DNA of 14,041 nt from Clarireedia homoeocarpa (taxonomy: Eukaryota > Ascomycota > Leotiomycetes > Helotiales > Rutstroemiaceae), in assembly GCA_001465935.1 (NCBI GenBank), contig LNKV01000139.1, forward strand, positions 5,956 through 19,996, in the 5' to 3' direction. Numbering within the stretch: position 1 is the first letter of the stretch; each line of letters begins with the position of its first letter. The notes under the pieces were generated by a model. It was not told the origin of the DNA. It made no database searches and worked only from the letters and a program-made list of their open reading frames with translations. This document shows, piece after piece, positions 1-6,712 of this stretch. The position numbers were made by a program, and so were the translations under genes.

Positions 1-56
1 AAGCGACTCCTCAATTAATTGAGGAGTCGCTTCGCAGAGGGGAGACTAGTTGAGGA
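1..56. repeat. GC-rich palindromic repeat, copy at left edge
   Basis: The first 32 nt are a perfect palindrome centred on AATTAATT with GCGACTCCTC arms, followed by CGCAGAGGGGAGACTAG. The whole 56 nt is identical to 9016-9071, and the first 43 nt recur as the last 43 nt of the window. The arms carry the motif CTTCGCAG that is scattered over the window. It is a dispersed mitochondrial GC cluster or hairpin element, and it probably marks where an assembly path broke. Confidence 0.9.
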
Positions 57-129
57 ATAGAAGGGGAGAAGAAGCTGGCAGCCATACTACATAAAAAAAA
101 AATGCAGATCGCAGTTGGGGACAGAATTA

Positions 130-625
130 CTTATCCCTAACGCTTATCCAGCTCTTATAACCGAAAGGTATCTAGTAGTAACTCCACTTATTAAATCCAT
201 AACTATAACAGCTTGTAACGTATTAGTTGAAGCTAATATTTTAGTACGAGTCTCCATAGTAACTTTGCTTTTACTTGCAGCCTTAATTTGTTAAAATCTT
301 TTGAACAATTTAGCTATATTATATCCACTTGCACCTAATTTTTCTGCAAGAGTATCTAACGTATATTCTCTTAACGAAACATCACTTGAATTGTTTTGAT
401 GCAATTTAACTAATCAAGCATTACGTAAATTTGAACGGGTTTCATTTCTAGTTATACGACCTAAGCTAGAACCAGCTATAAGACAATATTTGTCTTCAGG
501 TTTAAACAAGTCTAGGTAATATTTTCTCTTTTAATTATATCAGCACTCTCACAATATTATATAATTTCCAAGATAAAGCTAGAGTATTCTTTTTTTAATA
601 AAGCTCTGTTTATAATGCTTTGATT
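130..625 (-). pseudogene. decayed GIY-YIG homing endonuclease (C-terminal half)
   Basis: Read on the minus strand with TGA as Trp, this gives recognisable pieces of a fungal intron-encoded GIY-YIG nuclease. In order they are a segment INRALLKKEYSSFILEII, a TAA, then YCESADIIKRE; after a frameshift, YYLDLFKPEDKYCLIAGSSLG, which matches the usual 'YYLDLxxPEYNIL..AGSSLG' block. Next come a NUMOD3-like stretch with METRTKI, and a NUMOD1-like end with VTTRYLSVIRAG and ALGI separated by another TAA. A further TAA lies at 291-293. The N-terminal GIY and YIG motifs themselves are not visible. Three in-frame stops and one frameshift make it non-functional. It lies downstream of rns with no recognised host exon beside it, so it is an orphan, perhaps the relic of a lost intron. 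The family call is by motif recognition only. Confidence 0.75.
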
Positions 626-864
626 TTAATACTTATTTTTCTAATAACTTTAGAGAGAAATAGTCTGTAAGTAATAAAATAAAATTAGTACTAATTACTT
701 TATAAGAGACACCGCTTATCTTGTTAGTCCAACGATATATACCGGACCCCCCCCCCCTTGTTCTCACTGTAAATTGTGTTTTATCATTTAAATAAAAAAA
801 ATTTTTTTGCTATATAAGCTGCTTCTATTTTTTTTTTTATAAAAATTTTAACTACAATTTTTAG
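626..864. other. gene-free AT-rich spacer with a C homopolymer
   Basis: I see no gene here. The stretch holds A/T runs, a C homopolymer of about eleven bases near 747-757, and an imperfect A-run/T-run inverted repeat at about 785-850. The homopolymer is a likely site of sequencing length error. Confidence 0.6.
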
Positions 865-956
865 CTGCCTATTTTTTTCTTTTTTTTTATTTAAATATAA
901 AATAAATATAAAAAATAAATAAATATTAAAATAAAAAAAAGAAGAAAAAAAAAAGG
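865..956. repeat. AT-rich inverted-repeat element, family B, copy 1
   Basis: The element runs from CTGCCTATTTTTTTC to a matching run of A with interspersed G, so its ends are roughly inverted. The 76 nt from 865 to 940 are identical to 13802-13877 at the other end of the window. It looks like a miniature non-coding mobile or recombinogenic element. No coding potential. Confidence 0.75.
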
Positions 957-1030
957 TACCCCTGTTTTTACTATTTAGTAAAAAGATCTAAATTCGCTTT
1001 TAATATTCAAACTTATTGTTTTTTTTTATC

Positions 1031-1098
1031 AACCTATCTCCGGATTTGAACCAGATTTAAGAGATCTATTATAACAGATCCTTGCTCCATATATAGGC
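1031..1098 (-). tRNA. tRNA-like sequence, probably degenerate
   Basis: On the minus strand there is a good T arm (stem TCTGG/CCGGA around loop TTCAAAT) followed by GATAGGT. That pairs with an upstream GCCTATA except at one end position. The middle contains a stem GATCT/AGATC with an 8-nt loop GTTATAAT, one base too long for an anticodon loop, and almost no room for a D arm. I cannot assign an anticodon. It may be a tRNA pseudogene or a tRNA-like processing signal about 40 nt downstream of rns. Confidence 0.4.
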
Positions 1099-1100
1099 TT

Positions 1101-1123
1101 TAGGCAGTACCGAGTACTGCCTA
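1101..1123. terminator. hairpin just downstream of rns
   Basis: A perfect 10-bp stem TAGGCAGTAC/GTACTGCCTA closes on a 3-nt loop CGA. It lies about 15 nt beyond the likely 3' end of rns on the minus strand, where an RNA-processing or 3'-end-forming hairpin would be expected. That role is inferred. Confidence 0.45.
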
Positions 1124-1156
1124 TTTAATATTGTTTACATTAATTAATCCCGTGCA

Positions 1157-1644
1157 CGCTGTACAACATCTTTTAACATAGTATAATCCAATAAGCTTAG
1201 ATTATACTTTAGCTAAGGATTGTATATGCTATATTTGGAGAAACGCCCATTATAACAAATACAATGATGTCTTATCTCTAGATTTTCAAAAAGAGGCTGA
1301 TCGTACCTTAAGCTTGCGCCGAATACTATGCGATCGATGTACTTTTATCCTACTATTGTATAAATAGGAACTTAGCTGCGCGATTGTCCATTATCTTTCG
1401 AAATATTGTTTGATTTTTACCGTACCACGAGTCATTACCTGTGCCATTCAAAAGTTACCTTTTAAACTTGGTTAAACAATCTTTAGGAGTTCCCCGCAAT
1501 TTAGCATTCTTCTTTTTTGGATATTGATGGGATATTCAATAACAATTAAATAAACCAGCACAATAACAAAACTGGTTTAAATTGTACCCAAAATATAGCT
1601 AGAGGTTCTCTCTAACTGAAACAAAACAAATTCCTAGTTAGTTT
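1157..1644 (-). other. group I intron in rns (near E. coli 1506), no ORF
   Basis: The 5' exon ends GGAAAT and the intron contains GTTTC about 25 nt in. This gives a P1 helix with a U-G pair at the splice site, as group I introns need. Core elements follow: AAATTGCGGGGAACTCC (P4 strand, 1486-1502), GGCACAGGTAATGAC, ATGGACAATCGCGCAGC, an R-like element with CGATCGCATAG (1326-1342) and an S-like CTTAAGGTACGATC (1295-1314). P7 can form as GATCG/CGATC. The intron ends at a G, and the next exon TGCACGGGATT resembles the E. coli sequence after position 1506. It has no endonuclease gene, and the P8 region looks very short. Subgroup IC2 is a guess. Confidence 0.7.
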
Positions 1645-2247
1645 ATTTCCACTACACGAACCATATTTCGACTTAACACCAATTAAAGTCACGCATACGA
1701 AAACCTTCCACTATATTAACTAGACCTATTTATCTAGAATTAAATAATAATAGTTAGCCAAACTTATTGCACATACTTCTTTCGGCGCCTGACGAGTAGT
1801 TAGTACCTATCTGAGATTAAATCCACCGTGACGTGGTGATTCACGATTACTAGTAATTCCTTATTCATGTAGTCGAATTTCAGACTACAATCCATAATTC
1901 TATCCTACTTTTTGAGATTAGCTTAAACTCACATTTTTGCATCTCTTTGTATAGGAGTATGTGGCACGTCTATAGCCCACAATATTTAGGCCATGATGAC
2001 TTGTCTTGGTCCCTGTTATCATATCCGATATAAAGGTGAACTGCTTTATTTATAAAATTTGCAAATAAAGCAAGGGTTTCCGTTAATTTAATGGAATTAA
2101 CCAATATCTCACGACATTAACTGAAGACAGCCGTGCAACGCTTGTAGTATCTTATAAGGACACTATACAAATTGTGGTAAGGTTTTTCGCGTACTATCGA
2201 ATTAAATAGTCAAGATAGGTAGGCCCTCTCGGGCTTTCCCCCTTCAA

Positions 2248-2281
2248 GAACCGTACGTGCGACTTTCATCGCATACGGCTC
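2248..2281 (-). ncRNA. group II intron domain V
   Basis: A 34-nt hairpin GAGCCGTATGCGAT-GAAA-GTCGCACGTACGGTTC with the invariant bulged-stem layout and GAAA tetraloop of the group II catalytic domain V. It sits 39 nt before the 3' splice site, leaving room for domain VI (2209-2247). Confidence 0.93.
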
Positions 2282-2473
2282 GGACAGAAATCTTCGGTTT
2301 ACACCTAGCAGCCATCGCCGCAAACAAAAGGGTCTTACCTGACAACATACAATGTAGCCCCTTTTATCAGATTCTGCCGTATGTTAAGTCTGCCATTCTA
2401 TTTTGTAATCATTACTGTTATACAAAACAGAAGAAATTTTATATATATATTTTTAGTTTTCTTCTTTTTAATG

Positions 2474-3388
2474 CTACTGGCGCCTTGTGTTCATGCCTTC
2501 TTTAATTTGAAGTATCTCATCAAGGCCCTCTACTGTTAAGTGACCTTTGACTTTCATAATGTTATACACTTTATAAAAGTCTTGGAAGTCTAACTGTTTG
2601 GTACCCATAAGAGAACTTTTAGCAAAGAAAGGAAATAATTCACTTTCAAACGATTTAATGGACGTAACAGTAAAATCACAAGCTTGTGTAGCTCTTTCTT
2701 CTACCCTTCCGCAATTTAAGTATTCAACTACTCCTTTAAGAAGCTCAATGTCTCTTAAATGTTGAGTTAATTTAAATACCAATTGAACAGCCGAACCTAT
2801 TTTAGATTTTTGTGATTTATACACGCTTACATAAAAGCAAGCTTCACCTTGTATGAAACCTATTAGTCAGTTGGGGTTAGGTATTCCGCTAAACTTAACC
2901 GAAACACGAGGGTAAGGCTTAGTATTAGGAAATCCTTCCAATAGATTCTGAGATAAACCTAAATTCATAGCCGACTTCAAGTTTACAATTTCTTGTAAAC
3001 CTTCCGTAGTAAGATGTGATTTGTCTTTTACTATCTTAAGTATCTTTTGAAATGTATCAAAGTCAAAGCGCTTTTGGGTAACCAAAGGATAAGCCATAAA
3101 GTGTGGTACAACAGCCTCTAACAATTGGTCGAGATTACTAACTTTATATCTGCAAGTATTATCTTGAGGATGTAAATATATCTCACCAACTCCTAATGTG
3201 GCTTTTATACTTTCTAATATAGGTCTATCCTTTAGATTTAAGCCCATCATAAAGAAGTGCGTTATAATATAACCTGATTTACGAGAAGGATCTCTTGAAA
3301 TATTAACGCCAAAGCTACCTTCAGCGTCGGTTATCCCTGTAAGAAACCATAAATCCATTTTATTTGTATGTGGGTTTTGATTTTTCAT
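2474..3388 (-). CDS. LAGLIDADG homing endonuclease/maturase in the rns group II intron
   Basis: A double-motif LAGLIDADG protein of 304 codons when TGA at 2867-2869 is read as Trp; with the standard code it would look like two ORFs. It starts at ATG 3388 (MKNQNPHTNK). Motif 1, WFLTGITDAEGSF, is at about residues 14-26. Motif 2, WLIGFIQGEACF, at about 174-185, has glutamate in the acidic position. Each motif opens a half-domain ending in the usual HLT..GL helix, and the C-terminus has the family's GMNTRR tail. Known family members cut double-stranded DNA to move their intron and some help splicing. Here the host is a group II intron, which normally carries a reverse transcriptase. Both halves are intact, so activity is plausible but unproven. 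Confidence 0.93.
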
Positions 3389-3836
3389 TTTTTTTGTACT
3401 ACATTTTATAATTGTTATTACTTAAACAGACACTATCTACAACCAAAATGGCTATAAACAAACTTCTAGGAGAAAACAAGTCTTACATGTATAAAAAGAA
3501 GTCAACTTTTATACATTAGACGAACATAAACTAAAAAAATATATATAAAATTCTATCCATAATATAAGAAAAACTTCAATCGAAATCTTATATTAGGCCT
3601 TTGCTTTTTAACTTCTCCTTTTCCCTTTACCCGTTACAACAATTTCGGATTTGGTGAAGCCAAGCCTTATATGTTGCCTCTTCTATAATTAAGCATACGC
3701 TATAGTGTACCATGGCGAACAAGATAGCACTTCATTTACAGCTGAGGATAAAGGGGTTCCCAAGTTCAGATATTAGCACAATTTACGTAAGATTTAGGAG
3801 GATAGCTTTACTCCGGTGGAAATATGGTTTCTCTAA

Positions 3837-3858
3837 TAGATTAGTATGTAAAATCTAC
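3837..3858 (-). other. candidate EBS1 hairpin of the group II intron
   Basis: On the minus strand TAGATTT and AATCTA form a stem that exposes TACATACT in the loop. ACATACT is perfectly complementary to the seven exon bases AGTATGT before the 5' splice site. Its position about 265 nt into the intron suits domain I. The role is inferred from pairing. Confidence 0.7.
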
Positions 3859-5066
3859 TCCCTTCCACGAATTCACACTCCATATGTGAGTAGTGTCTCG
3901 AAGCGTCATTGCTATCTTGACTTTCGCTCTCCATGTCTTACTTACACTAGCTCCTGGAAATACAATTTTTATATTTACATTATCATTCAAGATAGGCTAC
4001 ATTGTCCCTACAGCTTCACACTTTACATTACTGACTAGCATGTGTAGGTAGTGTTAGGTAGAGAATACCTAGTGGGATCACACCACATTACTTATATCTG
4101 CTTCTTGTCGCACACATACTTCACTACTGGTTTCAGAAACGGTCTAATGGTTTCAGTTCCTGCGTTGCCACATTACTCTTGAGGTGGAATGCTTACACTT
4201 TCATTTATAAACTAAAATATTCTAATCTATGGCATTCATAATTCTCTGCTTGGACTACTAGGGTATCTAATCCTGTTCGCGACCCGAGCCTTCGTCCCTC
4301 AACGTCAGTTATTAGATAAAAGGTTGCTTTCGCCTTTACCAGTCCTTAAGGTATTAATGAATTTCAACTCTACTCCTTAAATACTCACCTTCTTATATAT
4401 AACTCTAGCAAAACCGTATCATATTTTAGACTAATTTTACCGTCTAGGTACCCTTTAAACCTAATAAGGATGAATAACACTAGTCTTCTACGTATTACCG
4501 CGACTGCTGGCACGTAATTTGGTCAAGACACATAGATAGAAAATAGTCATAATCAGTATTCTACCTAGAACTTTATTCGACAAAGTCAATCCTATATTTT
4601 TTTTATAACCAATTTATTAACGTGAATAAACATCAAGGTTAATAAACCAAATATAGTTAGCCTAAGCTATACATTCCCCCAAGTTGCTGGTTCAGCCGTT
4701 AGGCTATTGACCAATATTCCCCACTGCTGTACTATACGTATTGGGGTTTTTTCAGACCCAATGTGATCGATCGACCTCTCAGTCTCGACTACGGGATTTC
4801 AAGCTAGTTAAGCCATTACCTTAACTACTACCTACCCGAAATATTTATTGTCCTCTTAAAGCGGAATACTATTATTTCCTTTCTTGTTCATATATAAGGT
4901 ATTTTACCTTACTTTAAGGCAGCCAAAATATTATATACTCACCTGTACACCACTTCTAATTAAACTAGTGACTTGATCCCACATTGTTAAATTAGACGTA
5001 CGATTAGCATGTGTCAAGCACTTGGACAGCGTTCATTCAGAGCCACCATCAAACTCAAAAAATTTT

Positions 5067-5259
5067 ATGGCATACTTTCTACACCATTACTAATATTATA
5101 TTCATTAATTAATTTAATTAATGTATATAATCTTTAATTTTTGTCCATATTAAGGATAAATAATATATTATTACTGTTAAAGACATAAATTAAAATATAA
5201 TAAATCTATAAAAGATGTATATAATGAACGATAATTTTTATTTTTATAGTAGTATTACT
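5067..5259. other. AT-rich leader upstream of rns
   Basis: I see no gene here. The stretch is almost pure A/T with a near-palindrome ATTAATTAATTTAATTAAT around 5104-5122. It would contain the rns promoter and 5' processing site, but I do not recognise a promoter consensus. Confidence 0.5.
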
Positions 5260-5474
5260 ACTTGAGCTAGTATTATATATAGTAAGATTACTACTTGTAT
5301 TAGGACCTTTAAGGTATTCTAGATTAACTCTAGCCTTATATTAAAATCCTAATCTTTTACAGGTAGCTTCATCTGCCAGTCTAGCTGCTACAACATGATG
5401 AGTCTTACCTCCATTAAGTTTATCTAACAAAGCTATATCTTATCAGGTAAAGAGCTAAAAATTAGAACTGGTGT

Positions 5475-5560
5475 TTCTTTTTTTTATTTTTTTTTTCAAT
5501 AAATTAACTTTTTAATGATAAATAAATATTTATTAATAAAAAAAAAATCAAAAAAAGAAG
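5475..5560 (-). repeat. AT-rich inverted-repeat element, family A, copy 1 (reverse)
   Basis: Oligo-T/oligo-A terminal inverted repeats (TTTCTTTTTTTT and its partner) flank the family core AATAAATTAACTTTTTAAT, which is in the opposite orientation to the other four copies. It lies inside the broken unknown ORF, so it behaves as an insertion. Confidence 0.75.
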
Positions 5561-5789
5561 AGGACGATTATTAGCCTGACCTATTTTAACCCTTTTAGAA
5601 GAAGGTTGTTCAACAGAGGCTTGGTGAGAGACCAAAGGTATTTTTTCCACTGCCTTAACCTGAGGCTTTCTATTACCATATCGACCCTTAGCTAGACAAT
5701 GGCCACAAGGAACATCAGCAACTCATACTCATCTATTACAATTATAAGTAAGTCAGAACATGCTACGATATTTGAAATATACTAAACTA

Positions 5790-5828
5790 CTCCCTGCGAA
5801 GCACTCCCCTCCAATATTTCCCCCCCAC
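5790..5828. repeat. GC-rich cluster inserted in unknown ORF copy 2
   Basis: CTCCCTGCGAAGCACTCCCC followed by a C-run is out of character with the AT-rich surroundings. It carries the CTGCGAAGCA motif of the dispersed GC repeats. The reading frame passes through it unbroken (GGECFAGSS), so the insertion kept frame. The other family copy lacks it at this place. Confidence 0.65.
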
Positions 5829-5946
5829 TTGTCCAGCAGTACCCCACCTACATAATGTACAACAGATTGTTTAGGATCTAATACTTTAAAAGGTTTATCG
5901 CCTTTTAAATCACCAGTATGATTTAATTTGGTATTATCCCTATATA

Positions 5947-6019
5947 CGGGTTAGACCGGCCTCGATCCGGCATACACTTCTATGACAAAGAAGCTTCTTA
6001 CCTATTAGAATACCAACCC
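5947..6019 (-). tRNA. trnD: tRNA-Asp (GUC)
   Basis: A complete 73-nt cloverleaf. The acceptor is GGGTTGG/CTAACCC with one G-U, the D arm TTCT..AGAA, the anticodon arm CTTCT-TTGTCAT-AGAAG with anticodon GTC, the T arm GCCGG-ATCGAGG-CCGGT, and the discriminator G. The T loop starts with A rather than T. Confidence 0.93.
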
Positions 6020-6030
6020 TTATATTGTTT

Positions 6031-6101
6031 TACGGCCAGCCGAATTCGAATCGACACAAATCGTTTGGAAGACGAAAGGTCTACCATTAACCTATGGCCG
6101 T
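6031..6101 (-). tRNA. trnG: tRNA-Gly (UCC)
   Basis: A complete 71-nt cloverleaf. The acceptor is a perfect ACGGCCA/TGGCCGT, the D arm GGT..ACC with AATGGTAG, the anticodon loop CTTCCAA with anticodon TCC, the T arm GTCGA-TTCGAAT-TCGGC, and the discriminator A. The outermost anticodon-stem pair is T-T. It is 11 nt upstream of tRNA-Asp on the same strand, so the two are probably cut from one transcript. Confidence 0.93.
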
Positions 6102-6181
6102 TTTTTCCTTTAAATCGCTATACTATAAAGTAATATATATTTTATTATTTTCATATTACTACAAGAAAAAAATAAGGATAG

Positions 6182-6253
6182 TAAGACCTAAGGGATTCGA
6201 ACCCCTATAACAAAGATTAAAAGTCTAGTATTTTACCATTAAATTAAGGTCTC
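6182..6253 (-). tRNA. trnK: tRNA-Lys (UUU)
   Basis: A 72-nt cloverleaf. The acceptor is GAGACCT/AGGTCTT with one G-T, the D arm ATTT..AAAT, the anticodon loop CTTTTAA with anticodon TTT, the T arm AGGGG-TTCGAAT-CCCTT, and the discriminator A. The outer part of the anticodon stem is weak (CTAGA against TCTTTG needs a mismatch or bulge). It is first in the Lys-Gly-Asp cluster. Confidence 0.9.
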
Positions 6254-6326
6254 TATATACCTATTGTATAGGTATATTATTTATACAAAAGATATATTAA
6301 AAAAAAATAAAAAAATTTTTTGCCTT

Positions 6327-6416
6327 CTTTTTTTTTTTTTCTTTTTTTTATAAATAAATATTTATTTATTATTAAAAAGTTAATTTATTGATAAAAAAAA
6401 AAAAGAAAAAAAAGAA
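6327..6416 (+). repeat. AT-rich inverted-repeat element, family A, copy 2
   Basis: A T-run arm and its A-run partner flank the core TTTATTATTAAAAAGTTAAT, which is shared with copies at 6495, 12980 and 13207. It lies just upstream of tRNA-Lys. Non-coding. Confidence 0.75.
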
Positions 6417-6424
6417 AAGCAGTA

Positions 6425-6494
6425 TTAAATAAACCCAGTACTAATTTCCTTACCTGTCTTATTATACCTACGTAATACTACATCTTCTACCCCT
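6425..6494 (-). pseudogene. short coding remnant between two AT elements
   Basis: The minus strand reads EDVVLRRYNKTGKEISTGFI before a TAA at 6425-6427. The codons look like real mitochondrial coding sequence, but the piece is boxed in by family A elements on both sides. It is probably the cut-off tail of a longer gene, perhaps of the neighbouring unknown ORF. I do not recognise it. Confidence 0.35.
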
Positions 6495-6587
6495 CCCTTC
6501 TTTTTTTTTTATTTTTTTTATTAATAAATATTTATTTATTATTAAAAAGTTAATTTATTGATAAAAAAAAAAGAAAAAAAAGAAGGG
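6495..6587 (+). repeat. AT-rich inverted-repeat element, family A, copy 3 (best ends)
   Basis: The cleanest copy. The ends CCCTTCTTTTTTTTTT and its inverted partner ending AAAAAAGAAGGG make long terminal inverted repeats around the shared core with AAAAAGTTAATTTATTGAT. This suggests a miniature transposable element or a replication-prone hairpin. No protein is encoded. Confidence 0.8.
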
Positions 6588-6591
6588 TCCC

Positions 6592-6610
6592 TGCACCGCG
6601 AAGCGACTAA
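6592..6610. repeat. short GC motif, copy 1
   Basis: TGCACCGCGAAGCGACTAA is repeated at 6975-6993. It carries the CGAAGCGACT core of the large palindromic repeat, suggesting a shorter member of that family. Confidence 0.7.
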
Positions 6611-6691
6611 TTTTTTTTTTATTCTTTTTTTTATATTTATACTACTATCTCTATAATAATTAAATATTGTAAAAAAAAGAATAAAAAAAAA
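6611..6691. repeat. AT-rich inverted-repeat element with a different interior
   Basis: The arms are TTTTTTTTTATTCTTTTTTT and its exact inverted partner (ending about 6691), 22 nt each. The 35-nt interior differs from family A. It has the same build, so it is probably a related element type. Confidence 0.7.
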
Positions 6692-6712
6692 TAGGCAGGG
6701 ACGCATTGCTTC

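Larger units (their letters stand above)
2209..4113 (-). mobile_element. group II intron in rns (near E. coli 952) with LAGLIDADG ORF
   Basis: The intron starts GTGCG directly after exon end AGTATGT and ends GAC, fitting the group II boundaries GUGYG...AY. A 34-nt domain V with a GAAA loop lies at 2248-2281, followed by a short domain VI ending CCTACCTATC with a candidate bulged A. The hairpin at 3837-3858 exposes ACATACT, the exact complement of the last seven exon bases, so it is the likely EBS1. The length is 1905 nt. It encodes no reverse transcriptase; the only ORF is a LAGLIDADG protein. Group II introns with such ORFs are known in fungal rns genes. Splicing of exon 1 to exon 2 restores a normal 16S sequence with neither gap nor extra bases. 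Confidence 0.9.
1135..5066 (-). rRNA. rns: small-subunit (SSU) ribosomal RNA, split by two introns
   Basis: The RNA of the small mitoribosomal subunit. Conserved 16S landmarks read in order on the minus strand: the 5' GAGTTTGAT block near 5055, the 350 region near 4740, the 530 loop GTGCCAGCAG near 4515, ATTAGATACCC near 4265, the 900 region near 4150, TTTAATTCGA near 2200, the 1340-1400 region ACTAGTAATCG near 1850, and GTCGAAATATGG near 1670. Exons are about 5066-4114, 2208-1645 and 1156 to about 1135. Exon 1 (about 953 nt) matches E. coli 1-952 in length, and the spliced product is about 1540 nt. Intron 1 (2209-4113) is group II near E. coli 952; intron 2 (1157-1644) is group I near E. coli 1506. 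The outer ends are placed by alignment to E. coli and may be off by several nt. Confidence 0.95.
5260..5946 (-). pseudogene. unrecognised Trp/Cys-rich protein, copy 2 (broken)
   Basis: With TGA as Trp a reading frame runs from just past tRNA-Asp (near 5940) to about 5560. It starts RDNTKLNHTGDLKGDKPFKV and contains YFKYRSMFWLT, CNRWVWVADVPCGHCLAKG and a Lys/Pro-rich tail. Three Trp codons in the core motif are TGA. The motif is shared with the copy at 6713-7589: Y-K-Y-R, then WLTY, WVWV, and a Cys pair before CLA.G. The 5' end is cut off by the tRNA-Asp gene, an AT-rich element (5475-5560) interrupts the 3' part, and a GC cluster at 5790-5828 is inserted in frame. Beyond the element a further segment with LLDKLNGGKTHHVVAARLAD needs a 2-nt frameshift and then hits TAA. 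I do not recognise the family. The paired cysteines hint at metal binding, but this is speculation. Confidence 0.55.

Noticed and set aside
3712..4038. A 108-codon plus-strand frame
   Set aside because: It lies wholly inside domain I of the group II intron on the opposite strand and resembles no protein; the intron RNA structure explains the sequence.
2209..4115. The rns intron as group I with a T...G junction
   Set aside because: A T|G...G|A junction can be drawn at 4115/2211, but domain V, GTGCG and the EBS1 match decide for group II.
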